From Toxonevra muliebris (lineage: Eukaryota > Arthropoda > Insecta > Diptera > Pallopteridae), in assembly GCA_963691655.1 (NCBI GenBank), contig OY829327.1:67592079-67656078 (forward strand): a DNA stretch of 64,000 nt, given 5' to 3'. The notes below the pieces were generated by a model. That model made no database searches. It was not told the origin of the DNA and saw only the letters and a program-made list of their open reading frames with translations. Below, one piece after another: positions 10,355 through 23,450 of this stretch. A program made the translations under genes and the position numbers. The stretch's first letter is position 1. Each line of letters begins with the position of its first letter.

Positions 10355-13089
10355 AAAAAATTTATATGAATACTAACAGAGTTAGTTTTAGGTTCATTAG
10401 CACAATATTACGATTGAATTTTCAAACTCGGTTGGTGCGAAGTTTAGCCCAAAATCACATATTCTAGGTGATCACCAATTATTGTTGTCATCTTTTTCAT
10501 CTTTGCGCTAACTCAAGAACATCAGTCTTTGAGCCACATTTGTAAAGGGGGACTGAAAAATATTATTTTCAACAAGTTGGGGTCAAGTGGATCCGCTGAG
10601 ATTTTATTGTATTATAACATTTATGGTTCAGAAAGGAATATTTAGCATAAACGGGTGATTTTCCAGATTTCTTAAAAGTCCGGGTCTTAAAATTTTCAAT
10701 TTCTGTAGCTCTCTAGTAGACCATATTACTCTTGTTTGGGAATACATAATTCAAAACATTTTTAAAGCAAAATATTAAAATATGAAACACAGTTGTCCAA
10801 GTTAGAATCGATATAAAGCCAATCAGCTTCCATAAGCATTTTTCTCAGTTTATCAAAATTAGTCTTTTTAAAACAATAATTGTCGGAATTTGCTTTACTA
10901 GTGAATAACTGTGGACGATGTGCTAAGCAATTCAAAATTAGCTCCAAAAGTTGAATGATAATTATCTTCAGGTTACGAAAATTCTTCGGGAGAGGAAACT
11001 GATATCCTTGACGAGTCATCAGTATATACGAAGCCCAACAAATTGGTGATTGGAAGTCACCTCAGATAGACTCTTTATATCAATATTTAGCCAAAATGAA
11101 AATGACAATTTCAATTATTATGCGGTAACCTTGAAAGAGTATAAAAGTAATTAGACTTCGAAAATTTATCTGAAACTAATCACATGTACCACGTTTTACT
11201 TTTAAATTACCCTACAACAATAATAACAATACACAATTCCCAAATGCAATTAAAACCCGTAAGCAGCAACCATTTGGAGGGTACTCCTCAAATAAAAACA
11301 ACAACAGCAAAACTTATTATCGGATGTGCATAAAAATCGGATAAAGTATTTTCATCTCTTCGAGCGAGGGGCAAGCAATGAGACGTAAGGAGAATAGAAT
11401 GTGTGCGAGAGATCAAGGTTGTGGACAATTTTATCAGATACGTCGAGGAGCTGGTTGCAAGGAGCAGGAGCACTGCAATTAGATGATATTGCAGCTATGG
11501 CAAGAATAACAAAAGCGACAGCAACGACAACAAGCTACTATACTTTACAACAACAATGTTTACTCTAATGCTATATAATTGGCAAACATACTTTAAGGGT
11601 GTTTACCATGGCATTGACTTGCATATATATACCCACACACACACACATTCATTCATACATGTATATAAATAAATATCACATACACAAGCACGAGTATAGA
11701 ATCGAGAGAGTTACATTTTGTGTGCGTGTGTATGTGTGTTTATGTTTGCATGTGCTCAAATATGTACGTGCGTGTTTGTAATTTTTGCATTAAGAATTTT
11801 CATTAATTTTATAGTGTTGGCCAACATGGGAATTTTAAGTATGTATTTTGAGAATTTATGCATTTTACTCTTGGTTACTCTTATTTGTGTTTTTAGTTTA
11901 GTACAGCAACATGCAACAGCAGCAAAAACAACAGCACAGCAACAAAAATATTGTATGCTGAAGTAGCAATGTTCGCATGCATAAATCCTTGACTGGCTAA
12001 TAAATTTTCTAAATATTCTATTGCATACTCAAACTTACAAATGTATAAAGAGAATAGTAGAAAATACCAGAATTGTTCTATTTTCCATTTACGTAGTTTC
12101 AGTTATTTTGGCAAAAATGATTTTTGCTTTGAGAATTTTATATTGCGGCTATGTTTTGTTGTGGAGTCCTTAATTATCTTTGCTATTGATGTTAGGTTTG
12201 CTGTCAGAGACAAAGCACATTTGCGTAGATTCAAACTTTATACTTTAATTTGGAATATTAGCCAAAAACTTCAATTCTCTTCAAATGTTGCTTCAGTTTT
12301 GTAATGAAATATTTCATCAAAATTTTAATGAAAAAAATGTGTAAAATTTAAAAATATTTTTACCATATATCAATGACGCACTCACTTAGAAACCCACACA
12401 TGCACGTTCACATACATTATTCATTTTCACACTTTTACACGTTCCAAACAGTTGGAATTTTTTCGTTTTTTTTTTTTTTGCTAAAAAATAAAAGTTTTTC
12501 GCCACCCCTTCAGCTGCCAGAAACTTTATTTTTTCCGTTTTTGTTTTTATTGGAATGCATAGCATGAGTGGCATATGTACGAATAAAAGTTATAAACAAA
12601 ACGTGAAAAATTGTAAAAAGAAGTAGATTATGAGCTCAATCAAGAAAATATGCATACATCCAACTTGTAGCGAATAAGAATTAAAGTCGCAAATCATTTT
12701 CTAATACCAGTATCGTTTTTGTGATATTCTCGTCTTTAACTAAATGCAGTCAAAATTAGGGTTTAGAGCTGATAACAATAAAAGCGCCATATAAAATGTG
12801 AGACTGGTGAATTGTAGTACTTATGGGGGGATTTTTTACATACATTAATTCTGCAACTATTCAGAAATGCTCCTGTAAAATTTCGAACTTTAAATGCGTT
12901 TTTACAGAAACAGTGTTTTTAAAACGAAGTGCCAAGTTATAAGGAAACCGCTGAACCATTTTGTATGAAATGCAGTTCTCTAGTCTTCGACGGTTTCTTT
13001 TTTGGAAATCTGTGTTTTTCTCTTTATCTGAAGTGTAATATCGTGAGGAAAGTAATTACAAATAACAAAGTACAATTTTTTGTGTCAAG
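10355..13089. other. No gene seen; microsatellites
   Basis: Non-coding AT-rich sequence. CA-rich and TG-rich tracts lie at 11630-11660 and 11717-11790, and CAACAA/CAGCAG runs at 11290-11320, 11500-11550 and 11905-11950. The ORFs at 11599-12304 and 12929-13279 have no recognisable motif and read through simple repeats. Confidence 0.45.
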
Positions 13090-13556
13090 TGTCTTAGGGG
13101 CCGTTTACATATTACGTTACGCAATTTTGACCCGGGTAGTAACACATCGTAACAAAAAGCCCTCCCCTTCCACCCCTAGTGACGTAACAAATCTTTTTTT
13201 CGCCATTTTAAAGCATTGTGCATCCTTACTATCGGTTATAGAACATTCAAATAAAACTGAAATTCGTTTTTTAATTTGACCTATTTGTATCGATTTCTTT
13301 TGAATCAGTTAACCAATTAAAAATCCGATATACTTGTTTGCTATCACAATAATTTTCATTTCGTATTAAGAACAACCGGACATTTTTAGCTCGAATTATA
13401 CAAAAATTAAAAACAAAAAAAAATGTCTTACAAACTAAGCCATAAAAAATTTTTAGCCATGATTTTCGAATTTAGCGGGAGAAAATTCATTTCATGAACT
13501 AGTGTAATTTTGAAGTCATCTGTGTTCGGTAAACGTTACGTTACGTGATTAATCTT
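13090..13556. repeat. Possible TIR element with ACGTTACG-type ends
   Basis: The left edge carries GGGGCCGTTTACATATTACG at about 13097. The right edge near 13530-13550 carries AACGTTACGTTACGTGATTA, which is partly its complement. GGGGCCGTT..AT.TTACGTAACGC is an end sequence I associate with insect interspersed repeats. I did not find a convincing target duplication, so the limits are approximate. Confidence 0.3.
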
Positions 13557-13589
13557 ATCTAACTAATATATAAAATTTAAACTTGATTT

Positions 13590-14110
13590 CTGTTTGCGTT
13601 TTTTCTCTTTTCTTTAAATTCTGTATTTATTTTACCAATGTTTTATTTTGGACTAATTATAGTTATCGATATATGAATATACAGAATGCGATTGGGAGAA
13701 CAAACAAACGTTCGCTGATTTCGTAATGTTACTAACATTCATTTTGGTATAGGATTAATATATTTTAAAAATCTTTGTTGCATTAAAATTTTGCGTTTTT
13801 TATTAAACGTCTCTAGTGTAGCAACTATTAAAATTGTAAGGGCGCATCTACAATTCACTAAGCATTTTTTTCACCATCTTATTATCATTCAGCGACTAAT
13901 TATAGATATCAAGAATGTGTTTGGAAGTGTAAACAATCGTTCGTTTATTTCGTAATGTCATTAATGCTCATTTTGATCGAGAGTTAATATTGAACTATTT
14001 ATGGATATTTATAATTTATTAATTAATATGACATTAATTACATAAATTATTGAAAAAAATTTTACATAAACCATTCTTATATGTAATGTTTCTATATTGT
14101 CAATACCAGA
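13590..14110. repeat. Interspersed repeat, uninterrupted copy
   Basis: This block matches 50340-50662 and 51834-52010. It contains two diverged tandem units (about 13655-13760 and 13893-13985), each with CTAATTATAG, AAGAAT and a TTCGTAATGT.A motif. At 13885-13892 it reads TCATTCAG, the intact site where a 1,163-bp element has inserted in the other copy. Confidence 0.7.
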
Positions 14111-16656
14111 GCAGCCAAATTTTAGGGTTGCTCCGCTCCAATGGCGTCTTTTGTAAAAATTAAGAATTATTAACTGGTTCACCTGGTAATTGTACATTTC
14201 AAGCATCTTTGTAAATATGTAAAGAACTGAACTGCTTCGATGATGATTTCTCTTGCCATAACCATTACTGGCAATGGGATATTTCAATTACCATTTTCAT
14301 TATTGCAATGGAAATGACAATGAAGAATTCAAAAACAATAAATTGTAAATTAAGCAGCGGAGTGGTTAAATTTTCATCGCTCCAGCTCTAGCTCCGATCA
14401 ACAGTGTGCTCTACAGCTCTTTGCTCCACCTCAGCGCTCCGCTCCAAAGCCTTGGTCAATACAATAAATTTCCAAACGTAAATATTACTAACTTTCTCAA
14501 TTTGAATTTGGATCAAAGTAATATTAAAGATCTATTAATTAACAGACGAAATTTTTTTTTTTTTAATTTACTATGATTTCTTTCCGAATTTTTGCGGTGA
14601 AAACTCCACATAAAATTAACCAAACCCCAAAATGATAAAATTTTTTCAACCTCTTTTTTTTTAAATGTTTTTCAATAACACGGTATGACAAATTTTTTTT
14701 ACATAAGTTTTAATTCAGATTTTAAAAGAGGAAGTTCTGCTGAGGATTACATTTCCACAGTTTTTTTATATCGGTAGAACTTTTACTTGAAATTTTTGTC
14801 GTAGGACTGAGTTTCCAATAATTTCTTTTATTTTTTATACATTTTTAAACTTTTCAAGCTCTGTTCCAGGATGAAAACTACTAATCAAAAACAGTTAATA
14901 ATCTAGAAAAACTGTGAATGCAGGATTGCTCAGCATCACCTCCTTTCTTTGAATCCGAAGTCAAACGCCATGTCAAAGTAAACAAATCGGATTTGATAGC
15001 ATAGTGTAACTACTTATAAGTTCGAATTTATTTTTTTAAATCTAAGTCCAAAAAAATTAATATTTAAATTGTTATTACAAATAAAAATATTAATATTTGG
15101 TGATTTTTTCTAATTAAGCATTTTTCCGCCCCGTATTGTTCAACCTACTTCGTTTTATATATAAAAAAAAGGATGCCTAATCGAATGAGCATAATGCCAA
15201 TATCGAAAGAAAAAAATTGGGCACGGTTTCAAGTGACCAAAGTTGGCATATGTCTGAATTTCATAAAATGTCACATATTTTCTATAAGAAATTTCAAATT
15301 TATTTTTTTAATACTTTCTACCGCATCTACTAAGTCCACTAAAAATGATAAACTTTAATAAAATCAACATTGGGTATTTGTTCAGCCGCTATAGAAAATA
15401 TAACTCAAAATCGTCAAAAGTCGTCAAAAAAAAGCACATTTTCCAAGTGTGACAACATATAGCATTAACCGATTTCGATGAAATTTCAGTCAACGACTAC
15501 TTAGGGAATGTGTCAACACAATCTGCCGAACTTTTTGAATTCAGAAGAAGTAGTGCATTTTGAACTGATTTTCACAGAAATAAGAAAAAGGAAATTTCTT
15601 GTTATTGACCATATGGACCAAGTGTCACAGAGTTTATTTCCTTTTTAATTTTTAACAATTCGTCCACAATTCTAATAAAAATTGCGTACTTCCTTTTTTT
15701 AAATAAATAAAACAAGTAAGATATAAAATATCTATTTACACTCTTCGCGTTCCCATTTTGCAATTTTTGGAGTTGCATAAATTCTCACCTATTTTTACAA
15801 GCAAACACGCTCAAATCAAGAGTAAAACTGATAAATAAAAAAAAAAAATTAATTTTTTTCATTAGTTTTCTTCATTATAAAAAAATTGGGAAGAAAAGTA
15901 TTGTGGGGGGAAAAATTGATGTAAATATTTTTGCAAGTCTATGTTGAGTGAAGCGTATACTGGGACTTACTGAGTTAACCCTCTAGTACCCAAATTTTTG
16001 ATAGATTTAAACAAATTCAGATTGATCAATTTTGGCGTAAGAAGCATGAATCTGATCTCAAAACACCGAAAAGGTTAAATGCCTAAAAATATTTGTCGTT
16101 GAATAAACTTGTTATCAATTTGTTTTAAGTAATTAAATATTTTGTATAAGAAATTCAAACTCCTAACTACTCGCAGCTAGTTTTTTTTATCTGGCTACTA
16201 TGACTGGAAGTATTTTATGTATTTTTTTACTTTTATCTCATTCAATCATAATAATTAATTTTCTTATTTTTCACAAATTATTTACTTTGACTGTCGCTAA
16301 CTTCTGTCATACGCATCATAGCTCATAACTGATGCATTTTTTTAAAAGCTTTGGAAATTCCATAAACGATTTGATAAAATGTAGCATCAAAAACTGTTAA
16401 GGTGGTAATTACACCCGTTTTGATGTAGGCTGTCTAGAGGCACGCTTGGGAACTAGATGGTTAAGCAACTCAAGTTCAACCCCTTCATCAGAATGAATCA
16501 AAGAACCAAGTATGTTAAGGAAGTTCTTTTATAGAGTGAAGAGAGTGGATTGGCAACAGTATGATTTTTACTAATGTTTGTATGAGATTTTTTCTATGTT
16601 CTACGAGTACTTATTTGCAGTTAATTTTTATGCAAAAAGATCATTATCGGTCCACT
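14111..16656. other. Repeat-derived, no gene seen
   Basis: Holds a GCTCC/GGAGC-rich patch (14120-14150 and 14355-14450) typical of a small TIR repeat with eroded ends. A block at 14880-14990 (AACAGTTAATAATCTAGAAA, later TTTGAATCCGAAGTC) recurs at 34832-34915 in reverse complement. TTAACCCTCTAGTACCCAAA at 15976 resembles a piggyBac-type left end, but no partner end was found. No protein-coding signal. Confidence 0.4.
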
Positions 16657-17912
16657 TCTCTAATGTAAAAATATTTTATTTTATTCCTTTTTGTGTGTAT
16701 GACATCGTGTAACTTCTGAACAACTGGACCGATTGAAGTCATAATTCCAGAATATATTTTCTTGGGTGGGATGATGAATCATAGCTATTCATAATGGTTT
16801 TTAGGAAAGTGGGCGTGGCACCTCCCACACAATCCTAGTAGTTTTTTGAGTATATCTCAAGAACCATATATAGCACAGTACAGAAATTTGGTACAATAAC
16901 GAGAATTGACAATGCCATGCTACAACAAAAATATAGGTGGGATTGACAAAGGGGGTGTGGCACCTTCCATATAACCTGAATTTCCATTATGAGATATCTT
17001 AAGAGGCATTTATGGTACGGTACTAAAATTTAAATTCATTCAGTTTGTTGGATTAGTGGCTGTAGCACCATGCTTCACTTTTCTTTTCCACTACTATTTC
17101 TACTACTAATTCTACTGCTATTTCTACTACTAATTCTACAACTATTTCTACAACTATTTTCTACCACTTTTATATTTCTTTTTTCTGCAAATTTTTCTTA
17201 TTTTCTACTACCTTTTCAACCAATATTTTCTACTACTATTTTAGGAGTATTTTTCTGCTACATTTTTAATACATTTTTTCTTATTTTCTACTATTTTTCA
17301 CTACTACTTTTTTACAGTTTTTACTACTACTATTATTTCTAACACTCTTTTTACTTCATTTTTACTATTTTTGTACTACTATGTTTAACTATTTTGCTAC
17401 CACTTCTTTACAAAAATTTGTAATACAATTTTCTATTCTTTTTTCTACTACCTTTTCTACTACTATTTTCTTCTATTTTTTGCTGCTACTTTCTACTACT
17501 TTTTCATTCCTCTTTCTACTATTATTTCTACTAATTTATGAAATATCTCAAGAACCTGCCTAGCTATGTCAAAATCCGATAGATGGCGCTGTAATAAATT
17601 CTATAATAAATTCAATTTTTATAATAAATAGCAAATGGGTCCATATTTTTAAATAGTTTTTGGAATTAGATGAAACTTCTAGGTCTTTGATATTCTTCTA
17701 CAAATTAAATTGTTTTAAAAATGCCAATTTTGATGCCTCATTTTTAAATCCAGAATTTTTACCAAATTCAATGTACGTCCTTGAAGCTTTAATTGTCATT
17801 ACCAATGTTAAATTTTAAACACCAAGAAACTGCATTCTTCTTCATTAAAATAATCTTCAATTTTCCCGATTCTTTGTAGAAAGGGCAGTACATCGTCTGC
17901 CGGGTCAGCTAG
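16657..17912 (+). mobile_element. Non-autonomous Helitron
   Basis: The 5' end reads TCTCTAATGTAAAAATATTT at 16657, followed by text typical of fly Helitrons (AACTTCTGAACAACTGGACC...). Internal blocks GTGGGCGTGGCACCTCCCA and GATATCTTAAGAGG follow. The 3' end reads GTCTGCCGGGTCAGCTAG and stops before a T at 17913, matching the Helitron rule of 5' TC and 3' CTRR next to T. There is no Rep/helicase ORF. Diverged fragments of the same GTGGC..CTCCCA.ACAA block occur at 34040-34080 and 37380-37405. Confidence 0.6.
17065..17545 (+). repeat. CTACTATTT-type degenerate array inside the Helitron
   Basis: About 480 bp of irregular CTACTA and TTTCTACTACTATTTTC units, strongly pyrimidine-biased on the plus strand. 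Two chance ORFs (17070-17342 and 17381-17563) read through it as Leu/Phe/Ser/Thr-rich low complexity and are not genes. Confidence 0.75.
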
Positions 17913-17913
17913 T

Positions 17914-20900
17914 AGTAATATATTTTTTTAAAGTTTGTTTTTTTAAAAATATGAACTTTTTGCTTTTTTCTCGAAACGTTCCTAAATAGTCTTATGTACT
18001 ATTTTTTGAAAAAAGTGATTTTATTAATAAGCGTTAAAAAGTGGATAAAATATTTTGCTCAAATGAGTACCAACCCGCACATATGTGCCAGCTCATTTCT
18101 CAATAACTCAGATGGCCTTGTTTGGTAAAGTTTACTTACTTATTTGTCGTTTCCGCACTGTTATTGACTAATAATTAAAATTTGATCGATATCTATATGT
18201 AAAGGTTTAAACGGGAAGGGTTATACTTATGTTTCTTCTGCATTTTATTGAGGACATTTTAAGATTGGTTAATTCCAACAAAAACAGCAAATTTGTTTAA
18301 TGCACATAAATCGATTATGATTAATAACTTCACTAGATGTGGGATACTCCAAAAATTTTAATATGATTCTTTTGTAACACTAAATCATGACTGTCAATCT
18401 TTAATTTGCCTAATTCCCGATTGATATCATTTCTAATTAAATGTAACATGTCCAATGACAATGCCAATTTTGTAAATCTATACGCCTATAACTGTTTATT
18501 AACAAGCGCCTACTCAACCAAATAACAACAATTCATTCATTTATAGGTATATGCTTAAATTAAATTTCTTTTATTGCTCAAATTTACTGTCATGACTTTG
18601 CGAAAATATGTTATCGAATTATACTGACAAACAGACAGACAAACATACGTAGTAGAGATGTCGTTTGGGATCGACTTTTCGGGATTCGAGATTCGGGATT
18701 TTCGGGATTTCAATTTAAATCCCGGGATCCTGATTCATAAGATTCAAGATATAACATAAACTAAAATGCAATCATAAAAAAATCATAAATTATCTTGGTA
18801 TGTTTGAGTCTAGAGAAAATGTTTTCCACATCATTAATTACAAAACGAAGATCCTATATAAAAATAAAGTAAAAATTTGAATTCCTATAAGTTTGTGTAT
18901 ATATGTACATATATTACAAGTCCTGAAAACCCCGAGATTTTGTCTTTCTAATCCCGGAATTTTTGGGACCACTTTTAGACCGAATCCTGGGATCCCTGAA
19001 TCTCTAATATATATCTACATACGCACATGCATACAAACACATTTATATAGCGAGTTAATACATGCTTTTTGAAGAAAAAAGGTTGGCATAAAAAGAAAAA
19101 AAGAACCAAATGCTGACATGTGCACAGTCACTTGCAGAATTTTAAACAATTCACTTTTGTTCAAGAGAAAATTAGCCTGTAAAATCGTTTCCGAAAAACA
19201 CTTCTACTACTACAACATAGTAAAGGGGGTTATAATATAAAATATAAATATTTGACGGAAACAAAAAACTTAAAAAACTCTTTTCAATTTCCTTTACACT
19301 TTACCGAGGAGTTGGAGTTTGAGTTTGTATTCATGAAAATCTTGGGTTTTCATTTGACAGCAAAATTTCCCAAATGAATTTTCGTACTTGGTAAATTTCA
19401 AAGTGTATCCTTGTGGTTTTGTCATTAAGCAGTTTTTGGTGAATAGTTTAATGGTTTCAAATGTACTCTTCTTCTATCATCGCATGAATGTTTGTGTGTA
19501 TGCATGTGTGTGTATAAAAAAAGGGTGTGCAACAATAACAAAAAGAAGAACCAGGGGGTTTTTTGTATATTGATAATCATAGTAATGCACGTTATAGTTG
19601 CTTGTGTTGTTGTTGCCAGGAAATTGAATAGAGTTTGCGGTAATTTAGTTTTGTAAAAGGTTTTTTGGTTTTTGTGCAGTTAAAATGAAGTGAAGGGGGA
19701 AAAATTTGACAGCTCTTTTTGGTAAGGCCGCATGTTAAATTTAATTAGAAAATTGTTTTGAAAGTTTTTTTTTTTTTTGGGGTAATTTGTTGGGTTAATA
19801 AATTGTATATATACATATATCATAAAACTGGAAGTTTTTGCAAAGAAAAGTTTTTGAATCTATAAATAAATATTTATGTTTACCTATATAAAAGTGAATA
19901 AATATTATTTGAAATGTACAAAAGATGAATTGTGGGAAATCTTTAATGGATACTAAAAAAAAAATGACCACACCTTCAATTTACTTTGATGATAAATTGT
20001 TAGCAATTTCTTATCAGATCAAAGATTTATTTTATATGCTTTACGCCCACCCCCAGCACCGCACCATTACATCATCTATGTACTCTACTATGAGTACACC
20101 TTCACATATTATTTGTAAAAGCTCTTAAAATTAATGTTCAAAGCCACGTGCACTCTAAAGTTTACAATCACTTTTACTAGAAGTTCCTTTTTTGCTGCCT
20201 TTTTATTCCTTTTATTCTTCTACCTACAATAACAACAATATTTTTTAGGAAAATATACAAGTGAAAATACTTTTTAAAGCATATATGCTGGTATATGTGT
20301 ATATAAGTACTTTCAAGTACTTCAACCGAGAAGTAAGTAAGTAGTAAAGTAAAAACGCTCATATTATTATCACAATGGAAATAAAAACAGAAATAGCAAA
20401 AACAATATTATTGTCAAAATATGAATAACAAATATAATTATAGAGTCTAAATTTCAATGAAAGTATAACAAAACCACTAGCGTTTTCTTTATACAATATT
20501 TCACTGAATGCAGGAGTAAGTAAGGAGCATGGCATAAAGTGGCAAAGGATTCGGGTAGGTCAGTCAAAAAGATAACAACTTTTCTTATTTATGTAGGTGA
20601 ATGGATTTCTGAAATGTTATCCGATTTCATCTAAAATATTATACAAATAAAATTCATTATTTTATGTTATATTTATTTTTTTGTATTATAAGTTTTCTTC
20701 TCTTTTGTTTTGCAAACATAAATTTCGTTTTATGTATTTTATTTAATGTGCATAAATAACAATTGATATTGTTGTCTTTGGTTTGGTAATTGTGGCACAA
20801 TTTTTATACAGAGGGCCATGTAGTGGCTTATATCAGTTAAGTTGTTTGTAATATCATAACAACAGAAAATTTAACGTTTTAATTTTGAAAAATTTGTTTC

Positions 20901-21999
20901 GGAAAAATGTTTGTAAATTCGTGATCAGCAGCGAATACAACTCCAGAAAAACCATATGAGTTATTGAAATAAAAAGTGATTTGAGGTCATTCGGAATCCC
21001 ATAATGTCCTCGTAAATTTTGCCTCTCAAAAACTGTAATTCTCTGTATTTGCTGCAATATTAACATAGCCCATAAGCCGAAAAAAGAAAATTAAATTAAA
21101 AATATTGTAAAATGTGGGTTATCTTCTTTTTAAATCTACTTTAGACGTAATCTTGTGATTTTTCATCCTACTTTTAAAAAGTTTAACTATGATTCAAATA
21201 TCCCCAAAAATAAAAAAACTAACAAAAAAGAAAAGTTGAAATTTGCAGGGCAGTGTTATCGATGTTATCGACATTATCAACAAGCATGGAAATGGTTAAT
21301 CATCGACAATGGTAGCGACTTAACGATATTTACAACTTTCTTCATTTCTATCCTTATTTCTTGGCGCTTAAATTTAAGGTGGAAGAAGGGGTCAAACCAT
21401 GTACCTATAACTTCTATCAATTTAAATATTTTATACTGAACAAATATAATTCTAATTCCATTTATGTTTAGCAAATGTTTAGAAATTTAATGCAACTACA
21501 CAGTGAGCTACCCAATGGCATCTCTCCAAGTTAAAAAATAGAGGATCATATACCTAAATATCAAACGAAAACAAAACTTTTTTTGTAGAAACTACGCCTT
21601 CTTACTAAAAACTTGGTCTGAGGTGAAAATAATGTTTCACATAAATGTTGCTTGGAAAAAATAGGTGGGGCTACTAAACAAGCCAATCGTAGTCCCTTGT
21701 TTCAAGAGGACCATAGTAGAACGCTGTAATTTTTCCGAAATCTTGCTCTGAAAAGCAAGCTTTCAAAGGGTGCTTAACCCTTTGGCGTCCGAATTATAAT
21801 AGGACTTGATAGAAACGATTGGTTTTGAAATTATGGTTACTTAGATCCTCCCCAATCATGTTTCTATATTGATTTGTTTGTTTTTCATTAAAGGTTAAAA
21901 AAAACTAGCTATGGAGCTGTAGGAAACCACTGGATAATACGATTCCTCCAATTTTTTGATTTTCATATTCTCTTATCTTTTATAAACATATTTGACAAA
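17914..21999. other. No gene seen; one possible foldback
   Basis: AT-rich non-coding sequence. At 18653-19010 a segment begins TAGAGATGTCGTTTGGGATC and ends with a complement beginning TAGAGATTCAGGGATCCC. Both arms are rich in GGGATT/CGGGAT, suggesting a small TIR repeat without a clear target duplication. TTAACCCTTTGGCGTCCG at 21775 looks like a piggyBac-type end without a partner. TATG runs near 19495 and 20290. Confidence 0.4.
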
Positions 22000-22347
22000 G
22001 AAAATGCCCACTTAGTAATTACACTGGAATACAAAATTTCACTTTAGAAATATAACATGAACCAAAGTATGTTTTCCAAACTAATTCAAGGACGCTGAAC
22101 ACGAAAGTCATATTCATTTTTTTTTCTATGAGTAAGTTTTCGAGATATCACAAAATAACGGTTTTTCAGGTTAAAGTAATACTTACAGGCTAATATCTCA
22201 TTACCTATAACTTCTACCGATATAAGTTATATGTTATAGAAAATATAATTAAATCACATGCTTTCAAGCTTGTTGAAATCGGATTATAAATGACTGAGAT
22301 ATAGATGTTTAAAATTAAATTTTAGTGTGATTTTTGAAAAATTTTGG

Positions 22348-22782
22348 GCTAAGTTTTCTTTCTTACATAAAGTAATCACAAAATCTGAAATTTTATATTT
22401 TTATATATTTTAATCGATAGACCATTTCATTACAAAAATTTTAAGCGTAAAATAATAGCAATCGGATCAAAAATGACAAAGTAATCAAGGATTGAGTAAA
22501 AATAAAATATTCTCGAAAACTCGAAATTTTTCTCAAAATTCGTTCTAGTCTAGAAAATGATTAGCTAAGTTTTCTTTCTTACATAAAGTAATCACAAAAT
22601 CTGAAATTTTATATTTTTATATATTTTAATCGATAGACCATTTCATTACAAAAATTTTAAGCGTAAAATAATAGCAATCGGATCAAAAATGACAAAGTAA
22701 TCAAGGATTGAGTAAAAATAAAATATTCTCGAAAACTCGAAATTTTTCTCAAAATTCATTGTGCTGTAGAAAATGATGAGCC
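22348..22782. repeat. 216-bp tandem duplication in the left arm
   Basis: The unit beginning GCTAAGTTTTCTTTCTTACA at 22348 repeats at 22564 with a 216-bp period. About 190 bp appear identical by eye. The right arm has a single, more diverged version, so the duplication happened after the arms separated. Confidence 0.85.
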
Positions 22783-22799
22783 ACCACTTGAACTTTTGC

Positions 22800-23450
22800 A
22801 ATTTTCGATGTCGGGTCTTCCCTGATTAAGAGTCTGCCATCATGCCCTTATCCCTGAAACTTTGATATCGTCTTTCGATTTCAGCCATATCTTGGTGGAA
22901 CCGTTCGCCCTGCTCGTCACTTTCTGCCCCCAAGATTTGATGGAAAGAAGTCGAAATTGCTGAATAAAAATTGCATCTTTGGAGGCATATTCGCACCTGA
23001 ATTTTCGGAAATAAATTTATTTATCGTTGAATAAATTAATAAGGATTCAACTTTCAATTTACCGTAAATCAAACTTACCAATACCATTGTATTTTTCCAA
23101 CATTTCGTCAATGAGTTGGGCATGTTCCTCAAAAATTTTTGAGCAACATTCGCAAATTCTTCCCATGCTTCTCGTTTTGACTCACTCAAACATTCAGTAA
23201 TCCAGCATCGTCGAACAATTTGCGGATTTGAGTTTCAACGAATACGCCCGCTTTTATTTTTTATAATGACAATTTCGAGAACGCTCTTTGTAATGATTGC
23301 ATTGCGCTAGCGTTATTTTTAAACGCTCTAACGAAATTCTTCATGAGACCAAACAAAACATGATGTGAAGGGGCGAAAGAACGATTTGGCTTTTATCGAC
23401 AAGTGTATCGTTAATAATATTGTAACCCCCGAAGTATGTTGGTCTCGCTG
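22800..23450 (-). pseudogene. C-terminal fragment of an uncharacterised GERFHQD-family protein
   Basis: Read on the minus strand from about 23430 to 22800 in shifting frames. First comes a LSPLHIMF block followed by residues like GLMKNFVRAF. Next is an AG(V/I)F-E-QIRKLFDDAG block near 23250-23200. Then comes an open segment at 23189-22917 with SKREAWEEF, AQKFLRN and PPKMQFLFSNFDFFPSNLG. The last block is ESDEQGERFHQDMAEIERRY at about 22920-22860. From memory these blocks, in this order, are the C-terminal part of a large uncharacterised arthropod family often found in multicopy, transposon-like loci. At least two frame changes and a stop make it non-functional. The N-terminal portion is absent. 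The function of the family is not known to me. Confidence 0.55.

Noticed and set aside
13558..13600. Helitron-like 5' end TCTAACTAATATATAAAAT
   Set aside because: No matching CTAG 3' terminus with hairpin was found before unrelated repeats begin, so it is not listed as an element.
15976..15998. TTAACCCTCTAGTACCC piggyBac-type end (also at 21775, 36655)
   Set aside because: No complementary end with TTAA found within a plausible distance, so no element could be defined.
17070..17563. Two Leu/Phe/Ser/Thr-rich ORFs
   Set aside because: They are direct readings of the CTACTATTT array.
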